Origin: Lachnospiraceae bacterium
GTDB taxonomy: Bacteria > Bacillota > Clostridia > Lachnospirales > Lachnospiraceae
Assembly: GCA_017521605.1 (NCBI GenBank)
Contig: JAFXCD010000022.1
Span: 1-63,007 of the forward strand
Direction of reading: 5' to 3'
Length of the DNA stretch: 63,007 nt
The notes beneath the pieces were generated by a model, which saw only the letters and a list, made by a program, of their open reading frames with translations, made no database searches and was not told where the DNA came from. The position numbers were made by a program, and so were the translations under genes. The first letter of the stretch is position 1. Every line of letters begins with the position of its first letter. Below, piece after piece: positions 53,644-62,994 of this stretch.

Positions 53644-55086
53644 TTAGCATTCCTTCATTAATCTAATATAAAATTCCACTGTTTTTACCAATGTTTCCAA
53701 TGGAATCCTCTCGTTATTGCCGTGAATCATGGCTCTTTCTTCCTTGGATAGCTTCATAGCCGAAAAACGATACACTTTATCCGAAATACGGGAATAATTC
53801 CTGGAATCACTACAAGCCATCATCAGATAAGGAGACACGATTGCTTCGCTCCAGGTCGCCTGAATGGCTCTCTTTATACTATCCCAGGCTTCTCCCTCTG
53901 TTTGGGATATAGCAGAAGGATTCATGCCTTCCACTATCCGTATTTGAATCTTGTCATTTTTAATAACTTTTTGGATATACTCCCTGGCAGATTCAACGGT
54001 ATCTGCTCCCATCAGACGCAAATTCATGCCTACACTCGCCTTAGGTGGCAATACATTGAAGGCCTTAGAGCCTTCCATTTTGGTAATGGCACAGGTAGTG
54101 CGCATCATGGCATTTAATTCTCCCCCAGACAGTCTGCATACCAGATTCAGTAACGGTTTAAAGCACCACAAATTAGCAAATAAAACTTTATATCCAAAGC
54201 CCGAATGTCTTCCCAAGGTATCAAACATCTCAGCCACAGGCTTTGTCAGTTGTCCTTTAAAAGGATGCTTCTCAATCCTTACCACCGCTTCAGATAGCTG
54301 TCCCAGCATGGTTCTTGTAGGAGGTGTAGAGGCATGCCCCCCGTTACCCTCCATCTCTAATTCCATATCTGCCATACCTTTTTCTGCAATACCGATAAGC
54401 GCACACTCCCCTGTAACCCCCGGGAATACATTCTCTACTACTGCGCCGCCTTCATCCAGCACCATAACGGGCTCAATGCCCCTCTTTTCAAACCATTCCA
54501 CCATCCTTGGACAACTGTCTCCAGAAATTTCCTCCTCTCCGGAAAAGGCAAAATACATATCTTGTTTGGGAACAAACCCCTCTGACAGAAGCTGCTCGGC
54601 TGCCTCCAATACACCACAAAGAGTTCCCTTAGTATCCAATGTGCCTCTGCCCCACATTTCGTCATTCTCAATAATGGCTTCAAAGGCTGGTTTCTCCCAA
54701 CCTTCCTCCGATACCGGCACCACATCATAATGAGCCATGAAAATACAAGGTTTTTCATGATTCCTTCCTTCCAGGTGATAAAGCAGACCTGTTTTCCCTA
54801 TTTTTTCCAACTTACAATTTATATGTACTAATGGATAGCATTTCTGTAAAACCTGCTTAAACTTAGCAAATTCTTCCCAATCCATCAAAAACTCTTCACG
54901 ATAGGACACCGTCTTACAGCGAATCAATTCCTGCATATCCTTAATAATCTTCTCCCTGTCTAAAGCCACGCTTTCCGGCTCGGGTCTTACCTCTTCATAA
55001 GGCTTAAACAGACAGGTCCTCACCAATATTACCGTCAAAAATATAACAAATACTACCCCTACGGTACCTCCAATGACCAAACCCAT
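53644..55086 (-). CDS. Membrane-anchored M20-family peptidase/deacylase
   Basis: 480 residues from the ATG that follows GGAGG by 6 nt. A TM helix lies at the start (VIGGTVGVVFVIFLTVILVR). M20 motifs: metal His and Asp in CIFMAHYDVVPVSEE, the second GRGTLDTKGTLCGVLEAAE, catalytic Glu pair FSGEEEISGD, DEGGAVVENV, and a late HGNNERIPLETLV. The dimerisation domain lies between. It resembles the PM20D1/carboxypeptidase-S-like group with an N-terminal membrane anchor. It probably hydrolyses peptides or N-acyl amino acids; the true substrate is unknown. Confidence 0.9.
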   Translation of the reverse strand: MGLVIGGTVGVVFVIFLTVILVRTCLFKPYEEVRPEPESVALDREKIIKDMQELIRCKTVSYREEFLMDWEEFAKFKQVLQKCYPLVHINCKLEKIGKTGLLYHLEGRNHEKPCIFMAHYDVVPVSEEGWEKPAFEAIIENDEMWGRGTLDTKGTLCGVLEAAEQLLSEGFVPKQDMYFAFSGEEEISGDSCPRMVEWFEKRGIEPVMVLDEGGAVVENVFPGVTGECALIGIAEKGMADMELEMEGNGGHASTPPTRTMLGQLSEAVVRIEKHPFKGQLTKPVAEMFDTLGRHSGFGYKVLFANLWCFKPLLNLVCRLSGGELNAMMRTTCAITKMEGSKAFNVLPPKASVGMNLRLMGADTVESAREYIQKVIKNDKIQIRIVEGMNPSAISQTEGEAWDSIKRAIQATWSEAIVSPYLMMACSDSRNYSRISDKVYRFSAMKLSKEERAMIHGNNERIPLETLVKTVEFYIRLMKEC

Positions 55087-55177
55087 TCTCTTCCTCCAAA
55101 ACCAGATATCTATTATTTTTATCATACCTTATTTTTTCATGAAAAAAAAGCCTTCTTGTACTTTTTTCATCTTTTTA

Positions 55178-55206
55178 TATACAGTTGGCATTATAAATGA
55201 TATACT
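55178..55206 (+). promoter_or_regulatory. Putative promoter of the pantothenate kinase gene
   Basis: TATACA (4 of 6 matches to the -35 consensus) is followed after 17 bp by TATACT, about 60 nt before the coding start, in the divergent gap next to the M20 gene. Confidence 0.45.
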
Positions 55207-55267
55207 ATGCAAAAGCGGTTTTGTTGTGATTAATAACTGACTGCAACCTTTTATGGAGGACGACAAG

Positions 55268-56101
55268 ATGGGAATCAGAATTGGTATTGATATTGGTAGC
55301 AGTACCACTAAAATTGTAGCATTTGAAAAAGAAACTATGATGGCACCTATGGTAGTTCGTGCCGACACCCAGATGGCCTCCTTATATGGTGCCTTTGGTC
55401 AATATTTATACGAAAACAAATTAGACTTAAGTGATGTGGATGGTATTTATTGTACCGGTGTAGGAAGCAAGTATGTAGACAAACCGGTATATGGCTGTCC
55501 CACTTACAAGGTAGATGAGTTCATAGCAACCGGTACCGGTGGTTACTATCTCACAGACAAAAAAGAAGTTATTGTAGTCAGCATGGGAACCGGCAGCTTT
55601 TATGTCAAGGTTACTGAAACCGAAATGAAACATTTAGGTGGTGTTGGTCTTGGTGGCGGTACCATTTGCGGTCTCTCTTCCATTGCGTTAAATACCGATG
55701 ATATCAATGAGATTGCTGCACTTTCCGCCAAAGGGGATGTAGCCAATATCGACCTACGCATCGGCGATTTATCCCGTGAAAAGCTTCCCGGTCTTAATTT
55801 GGACGTTACCGCTTCTAATTTTGCCAAAGCCGATGCCCAGTCCAAACCCGAGGATGTGGCAGCAGGTATCGTACACTTAGTAATAGAAAATATCTGTCAG
55901 GCCGGTATACTGGCCTCTGCTCATATGGGCATCAAGGATTATATCCTTATTGGTGGTTTAACCAAATTCTTTGAATGCAAACAGATTTCCGAAGCTTTCA
56001 AGAGCTTATGGGATGTAGAAATCACCATTCCTAAGTACTCTGACTTTGCAACTGCAATCGGCGCAGTGATTGCTGCTGAGCAGGCACAGGAAGTAAAATA
56101 A
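55268..56101 (+). CDS. coaW: Type II pantothenate kinase
   Basis: 277 residues. I chose the second ATG because GGAGGA stands 7 nt before it; the ATG at 55253 is part of that site. It catalyses the first step of coenzyme A synthesis, ATP-dependent phosphorylation of pantothenate. Sequence features: actin-like ATPase start IGIDIGSSTTKIVAFEKE, GTGSFYV, and the PanK-II hallmark GVGLGGGTICGLSSIALN with INEIAALSAKGDVANIDLRI and LDVTASNFAKAD. A later ILIGGLTKFFEC completes the fold. It is slightly longer than Staphylococcus CoaW. Transcribed alone, convergent with the GGDEF-EAL gene and divided from it by a hairpin. Confidence 0.88.
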   Translation: MGIRIGIDIGSSTTKIVAFEKETMMAPMVVRADTQMASLYGAFGQYLYENKLDLSDVDGIYCTGVGSKYVDKPVYGCPTYKVDEFIATGTGGYYLTDKKEVIVVSMGTGSFYVKVTETEMKHLGGVGLGGGTICGLSSIALNTDDINEIAALSAKGDVANIDLRIGDLSREKLPGLNLDVTASNFAKADAQSKPEDVAAGIVHLVIENICQAGILASAHMGIKDYILIGGLTKFFECKQISEAFKSLWDVEITIPKYSDFATAIGAVIAAEQAQEVK

Positions 56102-56114
56102 TTTGTAACCTAAT

Positions 56115-56141
56115 ACCAGCCCCTACATTGTAGGGGCTGGT
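56115..56141. terminator. Bidirectional terminator hairpin between convergent genes
   Basis: A perfect 12-bp GC-rich stem (ACCAGCCCCTAC and complement, 3-nt loop) lies between the stops of coaW and the GGDEF-EAL gene. Neither side has a strong U run. Confidence 0.7.
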
Positions 56142-56151
56142 TCCATGTACT

Positions 56152-58599
56152 CTATTTGTCATCCTTTAGTTCTATGGCACATCCATATGCTTTCACTGGC
56201 ACTCCACCTTCATCAAACACAACTGTGTACTTCACTCGGTGCGGCAGCTTCTTCTTGGTCATAGGAACTACAATCTCCGCTTCCTTAATACCACTGCCCA
56301 ACTGTTCATGGAACTGTCGATAGATTTCCGCTGCTTCCGGTGGTACAACACCTAATTTAGGTGCATTTTCCGGATACTTATACACAATCTCAGGCAAACC
56401 TCTTTCCTTAACACATCTGTCACAGGGATACACTGTCTGGGTATCAATAATATACTCCCAATAGTATACATTGGCCTGTTCTGCAAGTATTCGAAAACGC
56501 TCAATGGTATTCTGCATTTCTGCATATTGTCGTTTCTCTGTTGTAATATTCCGTACCATAGCATAAAACAGATAACTGTCACTGCTCTTACCAATTAACT
56601 GTACACTGGTACGTATACACAACCACTCACCATCACAACAGGAGGTAACCATCTTACGCCAGGTTTCGCACTCCTGCTCTTCTCTGGTTTCGATAGCTCT
56701 GTCCAACATATCTGTATATATTTTCTTATTCTCTTCATCAAAGAAGCGCATGGGGTCATTCTCTATAATATCCTTCTCAGATACATAATCGGAAAACTCC
56801 TTTAAATACCTCTTATTAACCCTTAACACTTCAACCTTACCGTCCTGATACTCAAAGATGGACGCACCACCAACATAATTACTGAAAATCAAAGTTTCCT
56901 GTGATATAGGATTCCAGAAATTGTTGCCATCCAAATCATGTAACAGCTGTAATTGTGGAACCTTTTCGCCCACATCACTTGCTCCCAGTAATTCTTCATA
57001 CATTTCTTCCGGTAATGGCCTTGAATATAAATATCCCTGGATATAATTGCAACCAATGCTACGTAGAAAATCTGCCTGTTCTACAGACTCTACACCTTCT
57101 GCAATAATGGGCATATCCAACCATTTGGCCATACGGACTACTGAACTGATAATGGTGCCACCCTTATTATTCTGATTCTCCTTGGACAAAAACAACATAT
57201 CCAGCTTAAGAATATCCAGTTCAATATCCTTTAACACATTCAAAGAAGAATATCCGCTTCCAAAATCATCCATCTCTACCACATAACCACAGTTATGGAG
57301 TTTTCTAACAATTTCATTAGCTTGTATACCGCTTCCTGTTATGGCAGATTCTGTAATCTCCACTCTCAAATATTTGGACGGTATATCGTATTTTTGACGA
57401 ATTCCTTCCAATCGGGAAACGAAATCCGGCTGGAAAATATCATGTCTTGAGAAGTTAGAAGAAATAGGAACTATCTTCATATTGTTATCCATACATTTAC
57501 GTAAAAACAAGCACACTTCCTCAAATACGCATAAATCCAACTTGGTAATAAATCCATTTTTTTCAAAAATAGGAATAAAAATTCCCGGAGAAATCAATCC
57601 CTTTTCCGGATGCTTCCATCGTACCAGTGCTTCCGCACCTACCAGCACTCCCGTAGAATGGTCGTACTGAGGTTGATAATAAACCACAAACTGCCTTTCT
57701 GCCAATGCGGTAGTCATAATACCTACGACTTCCTGTTCCGTTAGCATCTCGTCACGCATTTTCTGGTTATAATAATTAAACTTTGTAACATAACTGCCTT
57801 TTATAGTGGACTGTGCCAACATGGCACGGTCCAGCATGGTGTTTACTGCCACCTGTTCTTCGCCTGTCACATAAATACCGATATTGCATGCAATCTCAAA
57901 AGGTAAATCATATTTTCCTATATGTTCAACAATATCATTTACTAATTTTTCCAGCTTCTCACCGGAAACCTTTACAAATACAGCAAAGCGGTCTGCATTC
58001 AAACGGCAGGCCCTATCCTCCGCACCTATCAACTTCTGCAAAACATTTGCAATATAACGTAGCAATTCATCTCCCTTTTCCATACCAAAAAGATCATTAA
58101 TTGCCTTAAAACGTATTACATCGAAATACACAAATGCATATTCGCCTTGTATAACAGCTTCCTTATTCTCCTGAATAATCAATTCTATCTCTTTACAGAA
58201 TTTCTTACGATTCATCAAACCTGTCAATTCATCAAATTCTGTTTTCTTTAACAGTTGATTCTTGAGTGCGATTTCCTTGTCAATATCTGCAAAAGTAATG
58301 CTAACCAGTTCTCTTGGAATTGTGTTGGCAAAACTCACGCGATACCATGAGGTTAAATGCTCTTCATTACCTAATAAAAACTCAGCCGAATAAACCTGCG
58401 GTTTCTCTGCAACTGCAAGTTCTTCTACCTTCTGAACAATTTGATCAATCGTATCTTCTGATGCCAGGCCATTCTCCCTTAATATTTCTTGGAATGGTTT
58501 ACCATCGGAATTGCCCATCCCCATCGGATAGCGATATTCTTTTTTCAGACAATCATATATGATGAATTCATCATAATTCGGCTTTCCGTATGCCTCCAT
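56152..58599 (-). CDS. GGDEF-EAL protein, likely c-di-GMP phosphodiesterase with degenerate GGDEF
   Basis: 815 residues, good AGGGGG site. An N-terminal PAS-like region is followed by a GGDEF domain (about 130-290) that lacks the signature: the loop reads CRLNADRFAVFVK where RxGGDEF is expected, so cyclase activity is unlikely. The EAL domain (about 300-550) keeps the catalytic set: YQPQYD, AEALVRWKHPEKG, SSNFSRHD, VEITES, MDDFGSGYSSL, LKLDML, IIAEGVES, QGYLYSRPLP. It should degrade cyclic di-GMP. A PAS-like region closes the protein (about 590-800). No TM helix. A link with the c-di-GMP riboswitch is plausible but not shown. Confidence 0.9.
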   Translation of the reverse strand: MEAYGKPNYDEFIIYDCLKKEYRYPMGMGNSDGKPFQEILRENGLASEDTIDQIVQKVEELAVAEKPQVYSAEFLLGNEEHLTSWYRVSFANTIPRELVSITFADIDKEIALKNQLLKKTEFDELTGLMNRKKFCKEIELIIQENKEAVIQGEYAFVYFDVIRFKAINDLFGMEKGDELLRYIANVLQKLIGAEDRACRLNADRFAVFVKVSGEKLEKLVNDIVEHIGKYDLPFEIACNIGIYVTGEEQVAVNTMLDRAMLAQSTIKGSYVTKFNYYNQKMRDEMLTEQEVVGIMTTALAERQFVVYYQPQYDHSTGVLVGAEALVRWKHPEKGLISPGIFIPIFEKNGFITKLDLCVFEEVCLFLRKCMDNNMKIVPISSNFSRHDIFQPDFVSRLEGIRQKYDIPSKYLRVEITESAITGSGIQANEIVRKLHNCGYVVEMDDFGSGYSSLNVLKDIELDILKLDMLFLSKENQNNKGGTIISSVVRMAKWLDMPIIAEGVESVEQADFLRSIGCNYIQGYLYSRPLPEEMYEELLGASDVGEKVPQLQLLHDLDGNNFWNPISQETLIFSNYVGGASIFEYQDGKVEVLRVNKRYLKEFSDYVSEKDIIENDPMRFFDEENKKIYTDMLDRAIETREEQECETWRKMVTSCCDGEWLCIRTSVQLIGKSSDSYLFYAMVRNITTEKRQYAEMQNTIERFRILAEQANVYYWEYIIDTQTVYPCDRCVKERGLPEIVYKYPENAPKLGVVPPEAAEIYRQFHEQLGSGIKEAEIVVPMTKKKLPHRVKYTVVFDEGGVPVKAYGCAIELKDDK

Positions 58600-58660
58600 G
58601 CAATACGCCCCCTACCTTTTTGTGTATTTGGGCATTCCCTACTACCCCATCATGTTTATA

Positions 58661-58666
58661 ATTATA
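58661..58666 (-). promoter_or_regulatory. Possible -10 element of the GGDEF-EAL gene
   Basis: TATAAT on the minus strand, about 65 nt before the start; the -35 region is weak. Confidence 0.4.
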
Positions 58667-58762
58667 TCACTTATTTCTCATAAAAGCTAGTGTTTTTGGT
58701 GAATTTTCTGTTAATTCACTCATTAATATTTTGTTTTCTAAAAATCCACCCCGCCATAGCAC

Positions 58763-58792
58763 AAAAAAAGAAGCCGACATTATCGACTTCTT
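58763..58792 (-). terminator. Intrinsic terminator of the tRNA gene
   Basis: A 10-bp stem (AAGAAGTCGA with TCGGCTTCTT, one G-U pair) followed by TTTTT on the minus strand, starting 4 nt after the tRNA. Confidence 0.9.
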
Positions 58793-58795
58793 TAA

Positions 58796-58870
58796 TCGGA
58801 GTGACAAGATTCGAACTTGCGGCCTCCGCCTCCCTAAGACGGCGCTCTAACCAAACTGAGCCACACCCCG
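58796..58870 (-). tRNA. tRNA-Pro (anticodon AGG)
   Basis: 75 nt without encoded CCA. The acceptor arm CGGGGTG pairs with CACTCCG, discriminator A. The anticodon stem CCGTC/GGCGG encloses the loop TTAGGGA, anticodon AGG, which reads CCU (and CCC by inosine or wobble). The T-arm has the usual GTTCGAATC. The D-arm has GGCTCAG...GAGC. Confidence 0.9.
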
Positions 58871-58882
58871 TGAACAAAAATG

Positions 58883-58911
58883 ATTATACAAGGTCTTGCC
58901 GAAAAAAGCAA
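58883..58911 (-). promoter_or_regulatory. Promoter of the tRNA-Pro gene
   Basis: On the minus strand TTGCTT is followed by 17 bp and TATAAT, ending 12 nt before the tRNA 5' end. Confidence 0.75.
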
Positions 58912-58922
58912 GACCTTTTTTG
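58890..58922 (+). terminator. Plus-strand intrinsic terminator overlapping the tRNA promoter
   Basis: AAGGTCTTGC pairs perfectly with GCAAGACCTT over an 8-nt loop, followed by TTTTTT on the plus strand. No plus-strand gene ends near, so it may guard the tRNA from antisense transcription. Confidence 0.6.
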
Positions 58923-59014
58923 AATTTTTCGAATTTTTGTAATATTTGATACTTTTTCTTATTGCACAAGTGGATATTTGGGGGAAATTAACATAATTAC
59001 ATACATAGTGATCC

Positions 59015-59167
59015 TTGTGTATCTAACACGGCTTAATATACCCTATTTGGACACGCTCTCGCTTGGATGAACTACGTAGCGGTTCTAGGTTCGAAAGAAC
59101 CTCACCAAGAACCGACGAGTTCATACAGTCCTGCATTAGGGTATATTAAGCCGTGCCCGATACACAA
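59015..59167. repeat. Large imperfect palindrome, unknown structured element
   Basis: Arms of about 33 bp (59015-59047 and 59135-59167) match with about five mismatches; the core GGCTTAATATACCCTA is exact. Nested inside are ATGAACT/AGTTCAT and GGTTCT/AGAACC stems around a GGTTCGAAAGAACC hairpin. No ORF of note. It could be a repetitive palindromic element, a MITE or an RNA element. It stands 17 nt after the end of a hydrolase gene. Confidence 0.65.
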
Positions 59168-59184
59168 ATGGACACCCTTTCCTC

Positions 59185-60309
59185 TCACACTTCAAAAAGA
59201 AGATCCCTCAATTTAGGGTGGACTTCGCCGTAAGCCATACCGCAACTGCGTACATGCTGGATATAGACCAAAGATATCTTGGACTTGGTATCCATAATGA
59301 TACAGCTTCCTGCTGCACCATCCCAGCCAAATACGCCTGCCGGAGCCGGACTTCCAATAAGCTCAGGTTGTAACAATACCTGGACGCCACAGCCATATCC
59401 GTAGCCCAAGCGGCCCATATTGTTAATAATCTCCTGTTGTGATGCTTCGCCTAAAAGATTCTGTTTCATCAGTTCTATGGTCTCCGGCTTGATAATACGT
59501 ACACCATCCTTGCTAATACCACCACAAGCCAAGGTGTCCGCAAATACGGCATAATCCTCTGTACAGCTGATTAAACCTGCCCCACCACTTTCATAACTTT
59601 CAGAAAGCTGGTAATTGCAAGTAGGTCCCATAGGCTGTGTTTTGCCCTGTTCATCCATTACAAACTGGGTAGCCAGCTTCTCCGACTGATTCACCGGCTT
59701 AGCAAAAAAGGTTCTCTTCATGCCCAGTGGCTCCCAGATGTATTTCTTCAGATATTCACCAAAGCTCATGCCGCTTACCACTTCCACAATAGCTGCTGCC
59801 ACATCATGGCTCAGGCTATACAAGAAATGCTCTCCCGGCACAAATTTCAGAGGGGATTCCACAAAGGCATCCACTATCTCTCTGGTGGTTGCCTGCTGCC
59901 CTTTTTCTGCCAGTACACGCTTAATACCGGGACGCTCTAGGTCATAGTCCAATCCGGATTGCATGGAAAGTAAATGCTTCACCAGCATAGGTTTCTGCAA
60001 TTTTTCCACCTTACCATCCACTTCCACTGTCAGGTTTTCATAAGCCGGCAAGTATTTGCCCACTTCATCCTCCAAGGAAAGCTTCCCCTGCTCCACCAGC
60101 TGCATAACAGCGGTCATGGTCTGCACCTTAGTCATAGAGAACATAATGTACAACTCATCCCCCTGTATGGACTTACTGTATTCCTCATCCGTGGTTCCGC
60201 ACATATGACGGTACACCAACTCATGTTCTTTATAAATCATACAATCCACAGAAGGGATTCCCCTTCCCGGTAAGGTTTCTAAATATTCTGTAATTTTATC
60301 TAAATTCAT
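59185..60309 (-). CDS. Serine beta-lactamase-like hydrolase (class C/esterase family)
   Basis: 374 residues from the ATG with GGAGG 7 nt upstream. It has the catalytic SxxK in MFSMTKVQTM (Ser near residue 66), FLYSLSHDVAAAIVE in place of the usual YxN, and a later VFGWDGAAGSC near the KTG-equivalent region. No signal peptide, so it is probably cytoplasmic. Such proteins include esterases and D-amino-peptidases; beta-lactamase activity is not implied. It stands in the same orientation as, but about 85 nt from, the larger paralogous hydrolase. Confidence 0.85.
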   Translation of the reverse strand: MNLDKITEYLETLPGRGIPSVDCMIYKEHELVYRHMCGTTDEEYSKSIQGDELYIMFSMTKVQTMTAVMQLVEQGKLSLEDEVGKYLPAYENLTVEVDGKVEKLQKPMLVKHLLSMQSGLDYDLERPGIKRVLAEKGQQATTREIVDAFVESPLKFVPGEHFLYSLSHDVAAAIVEVVSGMSFGEYLKKYIWEPLGMKRTFFAKPVNQSEKLATQFVMDEQGKTQPMGPTCNYQLSESYESGGAGLISCTEDYAVFADTLACGGISKDGVRIIKPETIELMKQNLLGEASQQEIINNMGRLGYGYGCGVQVLLQPELIGSPAPAGVFGWDGAAGSCIIMDTKSKISLVYIQHVRSCGMAYGEVHPKLRDLLFEV

Positions 60310-60396
60310 GTAGTATCCTCCGTAGGTTTTTCTTTTCCTGCTTTCCATACTACACTATTTCGCACTAATTTGAAAGGGGTTTCACATCATATTTTT

Positions 60397-62157
60397 CTAG
60401 ATATACCACCACATAAACAGATTCCAATAAAGCATATTTGCAAATGTAGCCAGCAACATCACTACCATTACTCCATTGTAAAATCTGCACTTCTTACTTA
60501 ATTCCACTTTCTTGGATTTACACAAGCCGTAAATAGCCAGTCCCAACACCACACACATAAATACAGCAAGTGCATAAAAAATCCACATATAGGAACTTGC
60601 CGTAGCGTAAGCACTAACCATGACTATCGCCAACAAAAACAATATAATAATCGCCAATTGTACCACAGCTGCCAGGCTGCTCCACCGGCTTAAGGGTGTA
60701 GGTGCATTTTTCTTTCGAATCATTTTCACCAGCTTGGCTATCAACTTTACAGGCAGGCTCAACAAGGAAAATACCACTGCCAACAACCACAAAAGTACCA
60801 ATCCCAGCTCCAACACAAACTCCCAAGTGGGTACATCTACCCAGTCTCCGTAAAGATAATAAACCTTCTCTACCCCATCATTTCCGGCAGCCCAGTAAGC
60901 TTCTCTCAGGGGCTCGCCCAGCATATAGGTCAGACTCATGATCTTAAGGGGACCTTTTCGTACGGTTCTAGCCGGTCTGAAAATACCTTCCCAATCCTCA
61001 CGCCCCTCCGGGAACCACTTTTCTGTTTCATACTTACCAAAAATCAATTCCAGCATCTCACTATTATAAACGGTTTCACCGGCTTGATTGGTCATTACCA
61101 CCATACCGGTTCCACTTTCCAAATGTAGTGCCAAATACGAGGAACACCCTGCCGTATTTCCACCATGCCCTAGCACTTCTACTCCATAGGGCATCATCCA
61201 AAAACCATGGTAATTAGCCGGAATATCACTGCCTCCCGCATAAGCGGTTGGTGTAAACATTTCCTTACGGGTCTCTGCCTTTTCAAACAATGGACCATCA
61301 CTCATTAATAATGCCTGACCAAAGGCAGCAAAGTCCTCCAAGGTGGAAGTGCACATACCTGCAGGATACCAGGTAATATAGTAAAAGCAATCAGGAATCA
61401 ACATTCCATCCACCATATAACACTGAAGCACTTTTCTTTGCTCCTGCACCCATGGATTATCACTCAAATCCGGCTTTAATGCACTGTGCTCCATCCCCAA
61501 AGGTTTAAATATGTTGGCGTGCACATAATCCGCAAAGCTCATGCCACTGACTCTTTCCACAATCAGTCCTGCCAATGCACATCCCCAGTTGGAGTATGCG
61601 GTCACCGTACCCGGTTCAAAAATCTGTGCCGGTTTATGAGCCTGTAAAGCTTCCTCCAAGGGAAGAATATCTTCCTTATTCTTTACAAACAAATCGGCGT
61701 ACACCTCTTGAAATCCGGCATTGTGATTCATCAAATGCAATATGGTAATGGGCGTATCATATGTTAAGAAATCCAAATAGCCTTCCGGCAGGTACTCCTT
61801 TATATCAGTCTCCAAATCCAGCTTGCCCTGCTCCCATAATTGCATTACGCTGACCCATACCAGCAACTTAGTAGCAGAGCCCCACTCCACCACAGTTTCT
61901 GCATCCATGGCAACCCCATTTTCCTTATCACCATATCCAAAATACCCCATATAAAAGGTATTTTCCTCATCAAATACGCTAACAGACATACCGGCAGTGG
62001 TTTCTGCATGTTCTTCCACAAAAGCCTCTATGCGTTCACCAATCTCCTCATTACTCGTACCTGATGGCAACAGTTCCTTCGCCTGTGTAGGTACACTATT
62101 TGTTAATAAAACAACTGCCATCAAAGCCATTCCTATCGCTCTCTGTATCTTCTTCAC
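60397..62157 (-). CDS. Exported serine beta-lactamase-like hydrolase with C-terminal TM domain
   Basis: 586 residues with GTG start and GAGGAAAAG upstream. A signal peptide (MALMAVVLLTNSVPTQAKE) leads. The catalytic domain has SxxK in EWGSATKLLVW, YSNWGCALAGLIVERVSG and the HGG triad-like MPYGVEVLGHGGNTAGCSSY. Residues about 440-586 carry four or five TM helices (LLWLLAVVFSLLSLPVKLI, AIIILFLLAIVMVSAYATA, FYALAVFMCVVLGLAIYGL). This architecture is like FmtA/Flp-type cell-envelope hydrolases. Substrate unknown; peptidoglycan or teichoic acid esters are possible. Confidence 0.85.
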   Translation of the reverse strand: MKKIQRAIGMALMAVVLLTNSVPTQAKELLPSGTSNEEIGERIEAFVEEHAETTAGMSVSVFDEENTFYMGYFGYGDKENGVAMDAETVVEWGSATKLLVWVSVMQLWEQGKLDLETDIKEYLPEGYLDFLTYDTPITILHLMNHNAGFQEVYADLFVKNKEDILPLEEALQAHKPAQIFEPGTVTAYSNWGCALAGLIVERVSGMSFADYVHANIFKPLGMEHSALKPDLSDNPWVQEQRKVLQCYMVDGMLIPDCFYYITWYPAGMCTSTLEDFAAFGQALLMSDGPLFEKAETRKEMFTPTAYAGGSDIPANYHGFWMMPYGVEVLGHGGNTAGCSSYLALHLESGTGMVVMTNQAGETVYNSEMLELIFGKYETEKWFPEGREDWEGIFRPARTVRKGPLKIMSLTYMLGEPLREAYWAAGNDGVEKVYYLYGDWVDVPTWEFVLELGLVLLWLLAVVFSLLSLPVKLIAKLVKMIRKKNAPTPLSRWSSLAAVVQLAIIILFLLAIVMVSAYATASSYMWIFYALAVFMCVVLGLAIYGLCKSKKVELSKKCRFYNGVMVVMLLATFANMLYWNLFMWWYI

Positions 62158-62178
62158 TTTTCTTTTCCTCGTATTACA

Positions 62179-62994
62179 TCATATTTTTTTCTTCAAAATC
62201 ACAAAGAATATCACACCAACAATCACAAAGGGTACTACCTGCACCAACTCCACAACATAGCGATTGGCTTCATATACGTTATTATCTATCACCAGACATC
62301 CGTTTAAAGCAGCTGTCATTGTATTTACCATGCTATGAAGCACAGATACCGGTACCACAGAACCACTTTTCTTGGTCAGCCATACCCCCATACACACCAG
62401 CATAATATGCATAATAGCAAGTATGAACATGGTATATCCCAGATGCTTATCCCAGGGGGCCATCACCAAATGCCAGCCTGTACGAATTACAATGGACAAA
62501 CCGATTGCTCCTGCCATACCAAAAAGCTTCTCCATCCGGGGATATAAGTACCCCATCCAGCCCAGTTCTTCACCCATACTTACAAAAAACTGGATACAGG
62601 CTGCAGAAATCCCTGCCAAAATGGTAAAGCAAACCACCATGGGGGTTGCCTCAGGGTGGAAGCTTGCCATCTTAGGAAAGAAAAAAGGTGTGGGCAACAG
62701 TTCCAGACACACCACCAGAGCACCCAACAAAATTGCCAACAGATAAACCATCCCATTCTTCTGTAGCTTCGGCATAAATTGCAGATTCCAGAGGCTTTCC
62801 TTATTCATACGGCACAAGAAAATAGCCGTCAATGCCGGCATAAAACAGGCAATTGTATGTACTCCGTGTGCCCAGCGAACCACTTCTTCTCCAAACAAAC
62901 CATCATAGGCTATCCAACCTAACAGCCAGGTTATGGGTAAACAGATGACCAGAAAGAGCAGAATCTCCTTCCCCACTTTTGATTTAAGCTTCAT
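62179..62994 (-). CDS. CPBP-family intramembrane protease-like protein
   Basis: 271 residues near the right edge; start follows a GGGGTGGAA segment. At least six TM helices. The CPBP (Abi) motif 1 appears as VSMGEELGWMGYLYPRM, but the usual Arg (EExxxR) is Met here; motif 2 TGWHLVMAPW and later SVLHSMVNTM supply His and Asn. CPBP proteins include Rce1-like proteases and some bacteriocin self-immunity proteins. The Arg change may reduce activity. It ends 22 nt upstream of the exported hydrolase gene, so the two are probably cotranscribed. Confidence 0.8.
   Translation of the reverse strand: MKLKSKVGKEILLFLVICLPITWLLGWIAYDGLFGEEVVRWAHGVHTIACFMPALTAIFLCRMNKESLWNLQFMPKLQKNGMVYLLAILLGALVVCLELLPTPFFFPKMASFHPEATPMVVCFTILAGISAACIQFFVSMGEELGWMGYLYPRMEKLFGMAGAIGLSIVIRTGWHLVMAPWDKHLGYTMFILAIMHIMLVCMGVWLTKKSGSVVPVSVLHSMVNTMTAALNGCLVIDNNVYEANRYVVELVQVVPFVIVGVIFFVILKKKI

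Noticed and set aside
53951-54730. 259-codon plus-strand frame
   Set aside because: Antisense shadow of the M20 peptidase gene; no ribosome site.
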